Below are positions 34,696-45,843 of a DNA stretch of 64,000 nt, one piece after another. The DNA is from Puccinia triticina (lineage: Eukaryota; Basidiomycota; Pucciniomycetes; Pucciniales; Pucciniaceae), in contig NC_070565.1 of NCBI RefSeq assembly GCF_026914185.1, forward strand, positions 6,944,001-7,008,000. Direction: 5' to 3'. The stretch's first letter is position 1, and every line of letters starts with the position of its first letter. The position numbers and the translations under genes are program-made. The notes beneath the pieces are model-generated. The model was not told where the DNA came from, ran no database searches, and worked only from the letters and a program-made list of their open reading frames with translations.

Positions 34696-35729
34696 TGTAA
34701 GACTCAAAAGGTGTCGTGAGACCCTTTTGCTGAATGGCGAAAGGTATGGGTGAGGTGCAAGCTCTGCCTTTCTGTATATCAGAAAACAAGACCACCAAGG
34801 TAAGCTTGGCAATTTATTTTGTGATAGGATATGTTCGAAGATGAGATATATAAGAGGATTGTTGTCGATGTCCAAGGTTGATGGGGTTACTGATGTATGT
34901 GATAGGTGACGGCGACTTGATGTCTCGAGTGGGGCTTGAACCTAGGTCCTTGGCCTGGGGGTATATAAGTTCAGAAAGGGAGGAGTGATGAGGGTGAGAG
35001 GGAGCTAAGCTCAACCAGGAGTGGAACCGGGGACTGGTTACTGGTGAAAGGTGTGTGACTGAGCGGTGATATGAATTTCAAATAAAGTGTGAAAGGTATG
35101 TGAAACTGAGTGGTGATGTGAGCTGATAACTGTGATATGGATAGATAATATGAGTGATAAGTGAGTAGAGAATATAGACCGCTGGATGGCATGAGGAGGG
35201 AACAACTGGCAGGCAGAGGCCTCCTTATATAGACAATGATGAGGGAATTTAGCTCCAGGGGAGCAGCTATGAGGGAATTTGGCTGGTGAGAAAGTACAAC
35301 TGAGGGAATTTAGCTAGACTATCTACAATGCGTCCCTTTGATATGCAAACAGGATCATATATATTCATACAAGGATTTTCCAAGATCAAAGATATGCAAA
35401 TGGGAAACAAACATATGCAAGGAAAAATAGGAGGTGACGACTGAAAAAAGGAAGGAAGAAAAGTAATTCATGTGCCGTATGCATTATGCCAAGTACGGTA
35501 GCCAAGAGTTGAGTCTGTGTGTGAACCCATTTGGACTGGTGCGTGAAAGGGGTGATTTGCGTATCTTCTGATCCGGTAGAGATATGAGAGTGGTTTCAGT
35601 GGGTGACTAGGGGTTATTTTGATCCTAGATTCCATTTATGATGTCCATTCGGCCGTATCTGGAGGCGTTTTGTGAGTACACATAAAAGTTTGAATTTTTG
35701 TTCCTACAAACACAGGAATAATGACCACA
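34696..35729 (-). repeat. 5' LTR of element C
   Basis: It is 1034 bp. On the plus strand the U3 motif GAGGGAATTTAGCT or a close variant occurs at about 35240, 35270 and 35301, next to the TATA region (35227-35233). The same family occurs as a solo LTR at 38119-39152. Confidence 0.93.
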
Positions 35730-35733
35730 GCGG

Positions 35734-37445
35734 TGGATTCTAGCTACATTGCGGCAGGAGCCGTACTCACTCAAGAAGATAACCTGAAAGATAGGCCAGT
35801 CTTATACAAATCCGTGGTTTTTTCGCCGGTGGAGTCCAGATATTCTCAATCAAAACTGAAGCTCTGTGGCGTCGCAACAATCCTAAAAAAATTACAAACT
35901 CAGCTTTGGGGCCAGCAATTTGATCTCTTAGTGGACGCTAAAAGCCTTATAGAAATGATTAACTCACCTGATCTTCCAAATGCTCCCATGACTTGTTGGG
36001 TGGCTTTTATTCAATTATTCTCTTATAATTTGGTTCACGTCCCCGGAAAAACTTTCACTGTGCCCGACAGATTATCTAGAAGACCGCCAGATGACGATGA
36101 AGAACCGCAGCCTAGTTTTGACAAAGATGAGAAATGGATAAAGCCTCATCCCGGTTTTGGCGTCAAAGAGGTTAACACTTTAAATTTGGGGGTGGAGCGC
36201 GGTCAATTTCAGCAAGAAGGAAATTGGGGCAAGCTTCAAGAATATTTGCTCACTCTAAATAGGCCAACAGATACCTCTGACGCGGATTGGAAAGTAATAA
36301 AGCATAAATCTGCCGGCTTCATGGTCTCCAACGGCAAACTTAAAAAGAGAAATAAACCTTTCCCGCAACTAGTTATCAGCAATCCAAAATACCAAGAACA
36401 CATTTTGGAGGCGCTTCATGAACAACTTGGCCATAGAGGAGTGGAAGAAACTTACAAACAAACTAAGCTTAGATTTTGGTGGCCGCACATGAGAAGAAAA
36501 GTCAAGAGTTGGGTCCAGTCCTGCGACGCCTTTCAGAAGAGAAGCCCCTTGAAACCTTTGGAACATAAGCACGCAACAGGAAAATCTACCATTTTTGGGC
36601 GCGTCAGTATGGATACAGTACATATTAAAGCGGGAAAGTGGAAATACGTAGTGATTGCAAGAGATGATCTGTCCGGATGGGTCGAAGCTGTGGGATTGGA
36701 AACTCTTAAAGCTAAAAAGATTGCGCACTGGTTTACGGACGGATGGATTTTTAGATATGGCGCACCTCACACAGTTGTAGTCGACGGCAGGGCGGAATTT
36801 GGCAAGGAACTTCAGGATTGCTTAAAGCAGAAAGGATCCATCGTAAAAGTCACTACGCCATATTATTTGGAAGTAAAAGGGATGGTAGAAAGAGGTCATC
36901 AGCCCATTAAAGATAACTTGGTTAAACTGGCTGGGACGGACGGAAAGAAATGGCGCAGCTACTTGCCTCTTGTCCTTTTTGCGGATAGAGTTTCTACGAA
37001 ATGAACCACGGGTTATACGCCTTATGAACTCATGTTTGGCCAACTGGCGGTTTTACCAATTGACCTCGAACTGGAAACTTTCTTAGGGACTGATTGGGAG
37101 TCAGTACAATCAACCACAGACCTTCTATTTGCCAGAGTTCGCCAACTGGAAAGGAGAGAATCAATTTTGCAAGAGGCTTACAAAAACATGAAGGACTCCA
37201 GGGAAAATTCTGTCGAATATTGGAACCAAAAGAAACCAGACAGAGGACCGCTTGCGCCGGGATCCCTAGTTCTTGTGTACAATAAATCCCTAGAAAGTCA
37301 GTGGGGAAAGCTCTTTGAAAACCGCTGGAATGGGTCGTACCGCATAAAATCACAAGAAAAAAGTGGCTCATATACTTTAGAAGAACTCGACGGTCAAGAA
37401 CTCAAGCGCAGGTATGCGGCGCCGCATGTGAAGCTGTTCCATTGA
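35734..37445 (+). pseudogene. Element A: RNase H and integrase, decayed
   Basis: This is the last part of A's pol, from A-V-D-S-S-Y (RNase H) to the A-A-P-H-V-K-L-F-H end. The integrase finger keeps H-E-Q-L-G-H but has C-D-A-F where B and C have C-x-x-C, so the second zinc Cys is lost. The catalytic region reads V-D-G-R-A-E-F where D-N-G-P-E-F is expected. A TGA lies at 37002-37004 (K-stop-T-T-G-Y), and the remaining frame is open to 37445. These losses mean the integrase is inactive. Confidence 0.9.
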
Positions 37446-37768
37446 AGAAAACTCTGATTTTATTCTGGTGTCGTTGCTTTTTCTTGGGAAAGATTAAATT
37501 TTCTAGGGCTATTCACATTTCAGACAGTTAGATCTATAAGGGCTTTCAAGATTTAAAACAAAAAAAAAATATAAAAGAATAACTCGAGAAAAAAATAGAA
37601 GACAATTTCCGTCAAAACAGGGGTTGAAAAATAAGTGCTAAAAAAAATAAAGACAAAAAAAAAAAAGAAAAGAAAAAGAAGTGGGGGACGGGTGTTGCCG
37701 ATAGGAAGCATAAATTAGTAAAATAAAGGAGTTACTTTCAGTGAAAAATAAAAAAATTAGGGGCTTAC
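37446..37768. other. Element A spacer after pol
   Basis: A/T-rich, with several A runs (37559-37680) and a purine tract GAAGTGGGGGACGGGTGTTG (37678-37697). That tract resembles the AAGTTGGGGGAGGGG tract at the same place in B, C and X. No gene is seen. Confidence 0.5.
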
Positions 37769-39367
37769 TTAGTAGGCCATTTGAATTTCAAAGCTACCAT
37801 TTATCAGCGCCTCAAGTTCGCGCTCAACATGGCGGAATTCCAGGACCACCGGACGACTGCCGCGGGCACGGCCATTTCGACGAGCTCTTCTAGTCGGTTG
37901 ATTGCGTTGGAATTGCGCTCTGGCGACAAGGAGGCGGAGGCGTTGCCGAAAAACATGAAGTTGTGGGAGCTCAACAACTCGAGTGACATAGGAGGCTTCT
38001 ACATGTACTCCAGCTATGAAATCTTTGTTGTCGGAGTGGATTAAGATAGGATAGTTTTGTGAACCAAGGGGATAGTTATTTACTAAAGATAAGGGAGTAT
38101 TGGTTTTGCCGTAACCGCTGTGGTCATTATTCCTGTGTTTGTAGGAGGAAAAATTCAAACTTTTATGTGTACTCACAAAACTCCTCAAGATACAGCCAAA
38201 TGGACATCAGAAATGGAATCTAGGACCAAAATAACCCCTAGTTACCCACTGAAACCACTCTCATATCTCTACCGGATCAGAAGATACGCTAATCATCCCT
38301 TTCACGCACCAGTCCAAGCGGGTTCACACACAGACTCAACTCTTGGCTGCCATACTTGGCATAATGAATACGGCACATGAATTACTTTTCTTCCTTCCTT
38401 TTATCAGGCCTCACCTCCTATTTCCCCTTGCATATGTTTGTTTCCCATTTGCATATCTTTGATCTTGGAAAATCCTTGTATGAATATATATGATCCTGTT
38501 TGCATATCAAAGGGACGCATTGTAGATAGTCTAGCTAAATTCCCTCAGTTGTACTTTCTCACCAGCCAAATTCCCTCAAAGCTGCTCCCCTGGAGCTAAA
38601 TTCCCTCATCATTGTCTATACAAGGAGGCCTCTGCCTGCCAGTTGTTCCCTCCTCATGCCATCCAGCGGTCTATATTCTCTACTCACTTATCACTCATAT
38701 TATCTATCCATATCACAGTTATCAGCTCACATCACCACTCAGTTTCACATACCTTTCACACTTTATTTGAAATTCATATCACCGCTCAGTCACACACCTT
38801 TCACCAGTAACCAGTCCCCGGTTCCACTCCTGGTTGAGCTTAGCTCCCTCTCATCCTCATCACTCCTCACTTTCTGAACTTATATACCCCCAGGCCAAGG
38901 ACCTAGGTTCAAGCCCCACTTGAGACATCAAGTCACCGTCACCTATCTCATACATCAGTAACCCCATCAACCTCAGACATCGACAACAATCCTCTTATAT
39001 ATCTCATCTTCAAACATATCCTATCACAGAATAAATTGCCAAGCTTACCTTGGTGATCTTGTTTTCTGATATACAGAAAGGCAGAGCTTGCACCTCACCC
39101 ATAACTTTCGCCATTCAGCAAAAGGGTCTCACAACACCTTTTGAGTCTTACACCGCTGCGCGCGTTTGTTTGGGAGTTTGGATCCCAGGCACCATCAATA
39201 GGCGATTCAGGTATAAAGGACATGGTAAAACAGGAGAAAGAGGCGAAGGTTGTGTGTTGGATTAGCAAGGAATGATAGTAATGAGGAGTTGGGGGATTGG
39301 AGTTTGCCATCATCTCAATCCCCTTTTTATAGCTTTGGGTGCTCTCCTTTTTCTCGGAAGGATCCAA
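37769..39367 (-). pseudogene. Element A antisense open frame, interrupted by a solo LTR
   Basis: On the minus strand an open frame runs from about 39367 to 39157 and continues in frame from 38114 to its stop at 37769 once the solo LTR and one CCGC are removed (A-R-S-G-Y-G-K). A likely start is M-S-F-I-P-E-S near 39220. Position and orientation match the antisense genes of B, C and X: its stop lies 323 bp beyond the pol stop. Unlike them, I cannot see the shared C-terminal domain. Its end is Arg-rich (R-R-A-R-R-N-G-R-A-R-G). Function is unknown. Confidence 0.5.
38119..39152 (+). repeat. Solo LTR of the C family
   Basis: It is 1034 bp, TGTGGTCATT to GAGTCTTACA, in plus orientation, with the duplication CCGC at 38115-38118 and 39153-39156. 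It has the same length as both LTRs of C. It sits inside the antisense frame of A. Confidence 0.94.
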
Positions 39368-39910
39368 GGACTTCGAGCTTTCGTCTAGTTGGGAACAAGA
39401 TCACTCGCTTAGATCACTGCGACCACGCCGGACTGCAAGCTTTTGGCTAGCCAGTAACATGACCTTTGGCCCATCTCTATCACCACGAGGACTTCGAGCT
39501 TTCGGCTAGCCCGTAACAAAATCTTTGGCCTACACCTCTGCGACCACGACACGCGGCGATACAAATAAGAAGAAAGCAAGTTTTTGGCCTAGGCAGGTTT
39601 GAAACCAAATCAACAAACACAACTTGAATAAATGTACACTAGAGATAAAGAAAAAAAGAGAACTCATGCGACAACAGGTCGCGCCATTCCCAGTCCGGTC
39701 AGTTACTTATCTAACAACATGGCACTTAATACAAGCTAGACCGGAGACAATTCGCCTTGTGCTTGCTGTTTTGAGGGGTTTGACCAAATGACGCACAAAC
39801 CAGTTTCTTTCCACCCATCTCGCAAGAGCTTTCTTATCACAACACACTCACATCTCGCCAACCTGTTCGGATAAACATTTTCGTGATCAGCTCAATACAA
39901 CCCCTTCAAA
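39368..39910. other. Intergenic region with a direct repeat
   Basis: AGGACTTCGAGCTTTCG occurs at about 39367 and again at about 39488, followed both times by a similar run (CTAG..., ...TTTGGCC, CTGCGACCACG). The repeat unit is about 120 bp. The last 100 bases before 39911 are CT-rich and resemble a fungal 5' leader. No gene is seen. Confidence 0.4.
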
Positions 39911-40213
39911 ATGAGTGACCAGTTCAAAGTCCCTGCAAATCAGTCAGCAGAAAACTCCTTAGCACATTTCTGGCCCATCTACCTCTTTAATATTGCGCCA
40001 GGAACGTCCGCCGCAGACATCACGGAAGCTTTGAAAGAGCACAGAGCTATAAGAGAGTCTTTTACGCCACACGTCGGATCTGGGATGGATTTATTTGCGC
40101 TGGTTGTGTTCACAAGTCGGGAGGGGGCTAATAAAGCTATTGGAGCTCTTGATGGCGCGAAAGCCGACGGATTGCTATTGGAAGCGCGAGCAACGACAAA
40201 GGAGGAGCGCCAA
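39911..40213 (+). pseudogene. Small RRM-like gene cut by element E (last codons at 59587-59616)
   Basis: The frame starts at ATG 39911 (M-S-D-Q-F-K-V) after a CT-rich leader and reaches E-E-R-Q at the CCAA target site. Removing element E and one CCAA continues it in frame for nine codons at 59587 (G-L-E-L-L-A-R-M-T) to a TAA, giving a 110-residue product. I-Y-L-F-N-I (RNP2-like), a helix, then L-F-A-L-V-V-F-T-S-R-E-G-A-N-K-A-I (RNP1-like) suggest a diverged RNA-recognition fold, so a role in RNA binding is possible. It is probably a host gene; an origin in another transposon is not excluded. The insertion removes the normal C-terminus. Confidence 0.5.
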
Positions 40214-41924
40214 TATGGAACTCCTACCGTGCCAGGCAGTAGGCAGAGCGTCGAGGGGATGGGTGCTGTTGAGGCTGCCCTCGTGGTGGTCCGGTGTGGT
40301 AGACGGAAAAGTGGAAAAATAAAACGTTTTTCCTATGCCACATAATTACTCATACTAGGCCTCAAGATACCATCAAATGGATCCTACGGCCAATTTCACC
40401 CTTAGTCACCACTGGAATGGTCATTACAACCCCACTGGATAAGAAGTTACGCCTCTGTGGACCCCACCAAACACCTATCACACGGCCAGCCCCAGTAACC
40501 CAGCTGTCACCTGCCTCAACCCAAGTTTCACAATAGTACACATATACACATCATAGGATACAAACATACATCTCCCTGTCAGGCTACACTCATTACATAT
40601 TAACTACATACACTCCTTTATATACATAGTAGGACATCATCTACACTGTTTCTGCAGCCTCAGAGCCTGTGTATACACTAATTACCCCTGTATGATAGCT
40701 CATGCAGTCTACTGTCACCTTATGCATGCGTTAGAATGTTCTGTTGTATATTCTGACATCATGTATGCACCCCTGGCATGTTTAAAATGTTCTGTTGTAT
40801 ATTCTGACACCATTCATGCGCCCCTGAGGGGTTATGACATCATTTGTATCTACTCCCACCAGCTAAAATCCCTCACCCTGTTGTCTAGATTAGCTGAAAC
40901 CCTAACCCACAAGCCCCTTTGGGGCTCCAATTTTGTCTATAAAAGGAGCTCTCTCCACCCCCAGTGGTCTGCTCCCAAGTTTCTCACCCAGAACTCACAA
41001 GTCACGCAACACTCATCCACACTCAAATCCTAAAAACCTTATAACAATAAATCAACCCTTTTAACAACAATTCAACCCTTATAAAAAAGTAATTAAAACA
41101 CTTCAAGTTGCCGGTCAAACAGATTTCATCTGGAACAGACCAGACCTATCACTTAATAAAACTTGCCAAGCTGAGCTTGGTGGGTCTTGTTGACTGATAA
41201 CAGAAGGGCAGAGCTTGCAGCTCCATCATACCCTTCACCATTCAGCAAAAGGGTTTCATTACCATTTTTGAGTCTTACACCGGCAAATGAGATGAGGATC
41301 AGAAAGTGATAGCGTTGGGGGGGGATTTCTGAGAGACAACGGGGATGGAATACCGTCGGCAGTGGTTGGTTTGTTGAGGATCAGATGATGATGAGGGATC
41401 AGGATCAGGGATAAAGGATCAGGGATGTTGCTGGGGATACTGCCAGCGGATCAAAAATTGATGGAAAATCTTGTGGATCAGAGCAAGTCCCATGCCGTCC
41501 CATCCTCCAAGTTCGAACTCGAACTTGGACTCTGAGGAGTGACATGTCACAGGACATTTCATCACATCCCTAACTACAAAACAAAACCACAAGGAAAAAA
41601 AAGAAAACAAAACTCAACAAACAACAAGCAGAAGAAAAGAATAAACAAAGCTTAAAGAGGAAACCAAACAGGATAAAGTGAAGAAATAAAACATCATAAT
41701 AAACCCACATAGTACATGTGTTAGGAACAAGAAAGGAAAAGAGAAACTGGGAGGGATCCAGAATCTTGAGGCTGTGAGAAAGTGAGGGAAGGGATCATCT
41801 TGAGGATGAATCTTGAGGGATCTTGAGAATCTTAAGGCTGAAGGGTCTTGCTGGTGAGATTGCTGATCTTTCTGACTTGATGATTTTGATGCTCTTGTGG
41901 GCCTCTACCGGTATGACCACCACA
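40214..41924 (-). repeat. 3' LTR of element E (with nested solo LTR)
   Basis: The 81 bases 40214-40294 plus 41284-41924 make a 722-bp LTR, equal in length to 58861-59582. It starts TATGGAACTCC and ends GACCACCACA on the plus strand. Confidence 0.88.
40295..41279 (+). repeat. Solo LTR nested in E's LTR
   Basis: It is 985 bp, TGTGGTAGACGG to GAGTCTTACA, with the duplication CCGG (40291-40294, 41280-41283). It is in the same family as 6589-7525. It contains an internal tandem duplication of about 60 bases near 40731-40825 (ATGTTCTGTTGTATATTCTGAC twice). It has a TATAAAA box near 40938 and an AATAAAA signal near 41156. Confidence 0.92.
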
Positions 41925-42545
41925 TCCACCCACCATTTGCAGACTGTCCCTAGCCTTCTTCTTCCATCATGCCAGCCTGAGAACTGAAAAAAAGAAGAAG
42001 AAAAGAGATTCCCGCCAGGCTCACATATGTGGCAAATGTGATGTTTTCAAAACAATGATAGTAGCTACCCGAGGTGCATAAACATGGGAGGACTTACTTC
42101 TGTACTCCTATGCCTCCACAAGGAACCTGTAAATACCATCCTTCATTCTCATCAAAATGCAACAAACCTAGTTTACCCTCATTGCGGAGACAACCTTCAA
42201 CTGACGGTAGTTTATTCTCATTGCGGAGGGGATCGGAGATCGAAGCTGACGGTAGTTTATCCTCATTGCGGAGGCGGATCGGAGACGGGGAGAGAGCCCG
42301 AGAATTTCTTGGATGATCAGAAAAATATTGGGAAGACTTAGATTGATCAACTTGATGCTTGGAGGAAGGTTGAGGAAAAATCAAACGGGAGGATCGAGAA
42401 TCTAGTTTAACCTCATCTCGGAGGCGGATCGGTGTCGGAGAATCTAGTTTAACCTCATCTCGGAGGCTGTTGGAACCAGGAATCGGAAAAGATAGTTTAA
42501 CCTCATCTCGGAGGGTGTCGAGATTGGAAGACACAGCTAAATTTC
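41925..42545 (-). other. Element E 3' internal part with a repeated peptide motif
   Basis: On the minus strand an open frame (about 42545 to 42094, formally entering the G LTR upstream) carries six or seven copies of a short repeat reading L-R-D-E-V-K-L-D-S or L-R-N-E-D-K-L-P-S. At the DNA level it is AGTTTAACCTCATCTCGGAGG and variants, spaced irregularly between 42170 and 42515. The complement of the polypurine tract is at 41925-41940. A block at 42003-42104 resembles 47343-47441 in the same element (ACATATGTGAGCC...GTAAGTCC). The role of the repeats is unknown. Confidence 0.55.
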
Positions 42546-42873
42546 TGTAAAACCCCCGCGCCGGAGGCGCCGCGGATTTCACAAGCCTTTCACAAGACTC
42601 CACTTCGATCCGATATAGCCTGTTCCCCGGTCTCATCCTAGCTCAGCAGAGATCCCGACTGACTACTCATCTCTCCTGAGCTAGGTGAGCCTCCCCTTTT
42701 CATTCTTCCATTTCCCTTCCACTTAGTTGTATATAGAGCAGAGATCCCGACTGACTACTCATCTCTCCTGAGCTAGACGTGCAATACAAGCCCCACGTTG
42801 GTATCAGAAATCCTGAGACCCTCGTCTCCCCTGTGCCAACCCTCTAGCCCAGTGAAGAGCTTCGGCTCTTACA
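42546..42873 (+). repeat. 5' LTR of element G
   Basis: It is 328 bp. It holds two copies of a 38-base block (GCAGAGATCCCGACTGACTA and onwards; starts about 42644 and 42760), the motif TGGTATCAGA at 42799-42808 and a hairpin AAGAGC-TTCG-GCTCTT at 42855-42870 just before the terminal ACA. A TATATAGA sequence lies at about 42729. Confidence 0.9.
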
Positions 42874-43114
42874 CTTTTTTTTTCTGATCCCGACGAACGA
42901 TTTTTTTTTTTTTTTTCTTCTTCTTCCTTTCTCTCGACTCATTCCGAACTTGATCGCAACGGACCCGTTTGACTGACGACGGGATCTTGACTACTCCGTT
43001 GCGTGGACTACACGAACTAAACAAACTACCGAACTGCCCGCATTTTTTTTCCGAACTCACAAACTCCTGGACTCATCGAGTTCTCCTAACTCTTCCTCTT
43101 GACCCCAGCCAAAG

Positions 43115-45500
43115 TTGCCGATCTACAACTTCTTCTCCTCACTCAACGGTGGACAGCTCATGTCCACTCGACGAACGATTTCGTCCGATCAACTCCTTCC
43201 CTTGACCGATCCCGAGGATATCCTACGGCGGGCACGAGCCGAACAAAGGAGGCTTCAGCAAGCGGCGTCGACCGCGGCCCAACTCAACAGTCCCCTAGAA
43301 GCCACGGAAACCAAATCGATCGCGCCCCACGCGTTTGCTCCACTGATAGTAGGCTCCGCACCAGCGTCGCTCCCTTCTGGTGTACAACTCGCCCTCATGG
43401 TAGACCCTCAAGAACCACTCCCCACACCCGGCCCGGACCCGCAGGACCCGGCGGAAGACTCCTTCCCAATGATTCCCCCCTCCATGACCGACTCTAGCCT
43501 CCAAGCCCCGCCGAACACGACTACGACGGGCGCCTCGGGAGATCCTGGAGCGGGACAGGAAACCAAGCCGAAGGACTCAGGCCAACCAACAGACCCCAAA
43601 ACAGGGTTCCAAACCGACCCCCCCCCCGCCGCCACCCCCACCATCCAGCAGCCTCTCCACAAGGGATTGCATGAAGATGCTGATGTCCTCCCAACACGCC
43701 AGCATTACTCAGGCTCACGCGGATAGGGTGGAATATGCGGCCCGTCTGGCGAGAGCTGAGGAGGCCGCCGCAAATCGTACAGCCCGACTGGAGGAGGCAT
43801 TCGCAAGCCTCCTGGATAGCTCCCTGGCTTCGGGTCGGTTCACAGCTACACCAAGGGACCGAGTGGATCACCGTCGATTCAACACAACCGATGCGCCGAA
43901 GTACGTAGGTCCCTACATGGAGGTAGAGCCTTTTCTACTTTGGATCAACGCCGTGGAGATCTTCTTCACGTCAAAAGACGTCACCAACGACCACGACAAA
44001 CTCCTCATCATCGGCCGTCTAATTTCGGAAACGAACCTCTTGTCCTTCTTTCAAGCCGAGGCGCAGAAGATGACTGGAAGATCTTGGGCTGAAGTAAAGG
44101 CAGATCTGTTTGACGCGGCACTACCGTCAAAATGGTTTTCCGACCTTCAGAGAGAGGTCCGCTACCTTAAGATGATGGACTCCGAGTCCTTTAATCAGTA
44201 CACAACCCGCGCGCGGACGCTCCAGCGGATGATTAACTTCAACGGCACCTCACTCACCGACTTCCAGCTCGCGGAGGGGATGACATTTGGTCTTCCCCAA
44301 GAGCTTGAGAACGAAGTCAAGAAGCTGGACATACTCAAGCCAGAGGAGTTCAAATTCAAAGAATTCGTCAGGAGGGTAGGGAACTGTTACGACGCAATGC
44401 CTAAGAAGACCCCACGCTCCCGTTTCGGAGGATCAAACTCGACAGCTCAACAAGGATCAACCCTGAGCTCCTTGCCCCGAGAGGAATACATCTGGCGGAT
44501 CCACTCGTACCTGGACTCGGTGGGTAAGTGCCATCATTGCAAACAATATTGCGGCAACGCGGCCGGCACTTGCCCTGGTCCGGCCTACCGCGGCCCCGTC
44601 GACGTTCCTCCCTCCTTCATCGTGCCTCCGAAGCCAGCAGACTACGTGGCCCCCAGGGCGTGGAACAAACCGCAGGCAACCGGAGCCAAGGTCGGGTTCT
44701 CACAACCTGGGCGCCGAACTGGTAAACCGGCAGGAGTAGCGGCAGTCGCCGACCAGGGGGACGACTTGCTGGACCCAACGGCCGTGATCGACGACGACAC
44801 CGACTTTGATGAGTATCACGCGGCGGCAATAACAACGGTTGACGACATAGAATCCTCCCTCCGTGACGACACAGGCGTTGGACCGCCCGGCTCGTCCTTC
44901 GCCTCCGTTGCTGCTACAGCGACGGATTCAATCATTGAAGCGGAACGCCAAGCCTTCATGGAAGGCGAGGCGCTCATGCTGGACTACCCAGGATTTAACC
45001 CGGCCTTGCTCGACGAGCTGGCGGCGGAGTTCACCGAAGATGATTTGGCTGATGATGGGTACGTCCGGCCCCGTTCACCCCGGCAGACGAGACTCCATCA
45101 GTTCCACGCTGGTAGGTGCTTAAGAGGCGCTGTTCATACAGGTCGGAGGATTGAACCACCAGGATTGCACCGGCGACCCCTAGCGCCGACAACCGGCCTG
45201 ACTCCACACAATAGAACGCTCACCATCCAACTCCATTCAAAAATTCCAACATTTTTCGTCTGCGCAATAGACCCGACCATCAAATTGTCCGCTACCCACC
45301 CGACCAAAAAGCCCGTTTCCACTAAAAACACTCGCGACCGACCAAAGCCCCCCCAACGCGCCCCACCGCACCGCCTTCCACTGCTCCAACCACTGCAAGC
45401 TCGCGACCATCCTCCTCTGCGACCCAACAAAAATACTGTCGTGCCGCTCAACCGCCCTTGTCCCAATCAACCACTCAAGCTTCCTTCCCTTTCAATATAG
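43115..45500 (+). CDS. Element G Gag-like protein, with a frame change at a 10-C run
   Basis: Two overlapping frames (43115-43726 and about 43620-45500) join at a run of ten C at 43618-43627. A one-base change there would give a single protein of roughly 790 residues. The N-terminus is Pro/Ser/Thr-rich. A predicted coiled coil (A-R-L-A-R-A-E-E-A-A-A) precedes a capsid-like domain (P-Y-M-E-V-E-P-F-L-L-W-I-N near 43911, F-F-Q-A-E-A-Q near 44048). A Cys cluster C-H-H-C-K-Q-Y-C then C follows near 44530-44575. The tail is acidic. The run could be a real mutation, a sequencing error or a slippage site. Confidence 0.75.
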
Positions 45501-45510
45501 GGGGGGAGAC

Positions 45511-45838
45511 TGTAAAACCCCCGCGCCGGAGGCGCCGCGGATTTCACAAGCCTTTCACAAGACTCCACTTCGATCCGATATAGCCTGTTCCCCGGTCTCA
45601 TCCTAGCTCAGCAGAGATCCCGACTGACTACTCATCTCTCCTGAGCTAGGTGAGCCTCCCCTTTTCATTCTTCCATTTCCCTTCCACTTAGTTGTATATA
45701 GAGCAGAGATCCCGACTGACTACTCATCTCTCCTGAGCTAGACGTGCAATACAAGCCCCACGTTGGTATCAGAACTCCTGAGACTCTCGTCTCCCCTGTG
45801 CCAACCCTCTAGCCCAGTGAAGAGCTTCGGCTCTTACA
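45511..45838 (+). repeat. 3' LTR of element G
   Basis: It is 328 bp, matching 42546-42873 with about two mismatches seen (GAAATCC/GAACTCC, ACCC/ACTC). ATTTC follows. Confidence 0.9.
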
Positions 45839-45843
45839 ATTTC

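Larger units (their letters stand above)
18307..35729 (-). mobile_element. Complete Ty3/gypsy element C, carrying copia element D
   Basis: Read on the minus strand: 5' LTR 35729-34696, leader, gag-protease-pol 34092-22278 split by element D, spacer, oppositely oriented spliced gene 20423-21624, polypurine tract, 3' LTR 19340-18307. Both LTRs are 1034 bp, with about eight mismatches by eye. The 4-bp duplication is GCGG (18303-18306, 35730-35733). Without D the polyprotein would be one frame of about 1946 residues with a single internal stop. Confidence 0.93.
3441..39370 (+). mobile_element. Older Ty3/gypsy element A, broken into pieces by nested insertions
   Basis: Pieces of one Ty3/gypsy pol gene lie at 3441-3955 (protease and linker), 16273-17431 (RT), 18156-18306 (RT to RNase H) and 35734-37445 (RNase H and integrase). 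An antisense gene at 37769-39367 follows. Removing element B (3956-16272), the solo LTR 17432-18155 and element C (18307-35729), each with one target duplication, joins the pieces in order and in frame at the junctions. A is decayed, with frameshifts, stops and lost catalytic-site residues. No gag or LTR of A was identified, so the left edge looks truncated. The right edge is not defined; 39370 is only the upstream end of the antisense frame. Confidence 0.8.
42546..45838 (+). mobile_element. Gag-only LTR element G
   Basis: This 3293-bp element has 328-bp LTRs (42546-42873, 45511-45838) that look almost identical, and a 5-bp duplication ATTTC (42541-42545, 45839-45843). A polypurine tract ATAGGGGGGGAGAC ends directly before the 3' LTR. 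The internal 2.6 kb holds only a Gag-like protein; I found no protease, RT, RNase H or integrase motif. The layout matches TR-GAG type elements described in plants. It would depend on enzymes of another LTR element. Confidence 0.88.

Noticed and set aside
37769..38040. Shared C-terminal domain in the antisense frame of A
   Set aside because: I could not align it with the B, C and X domain in any frame; only position and orientation agree.
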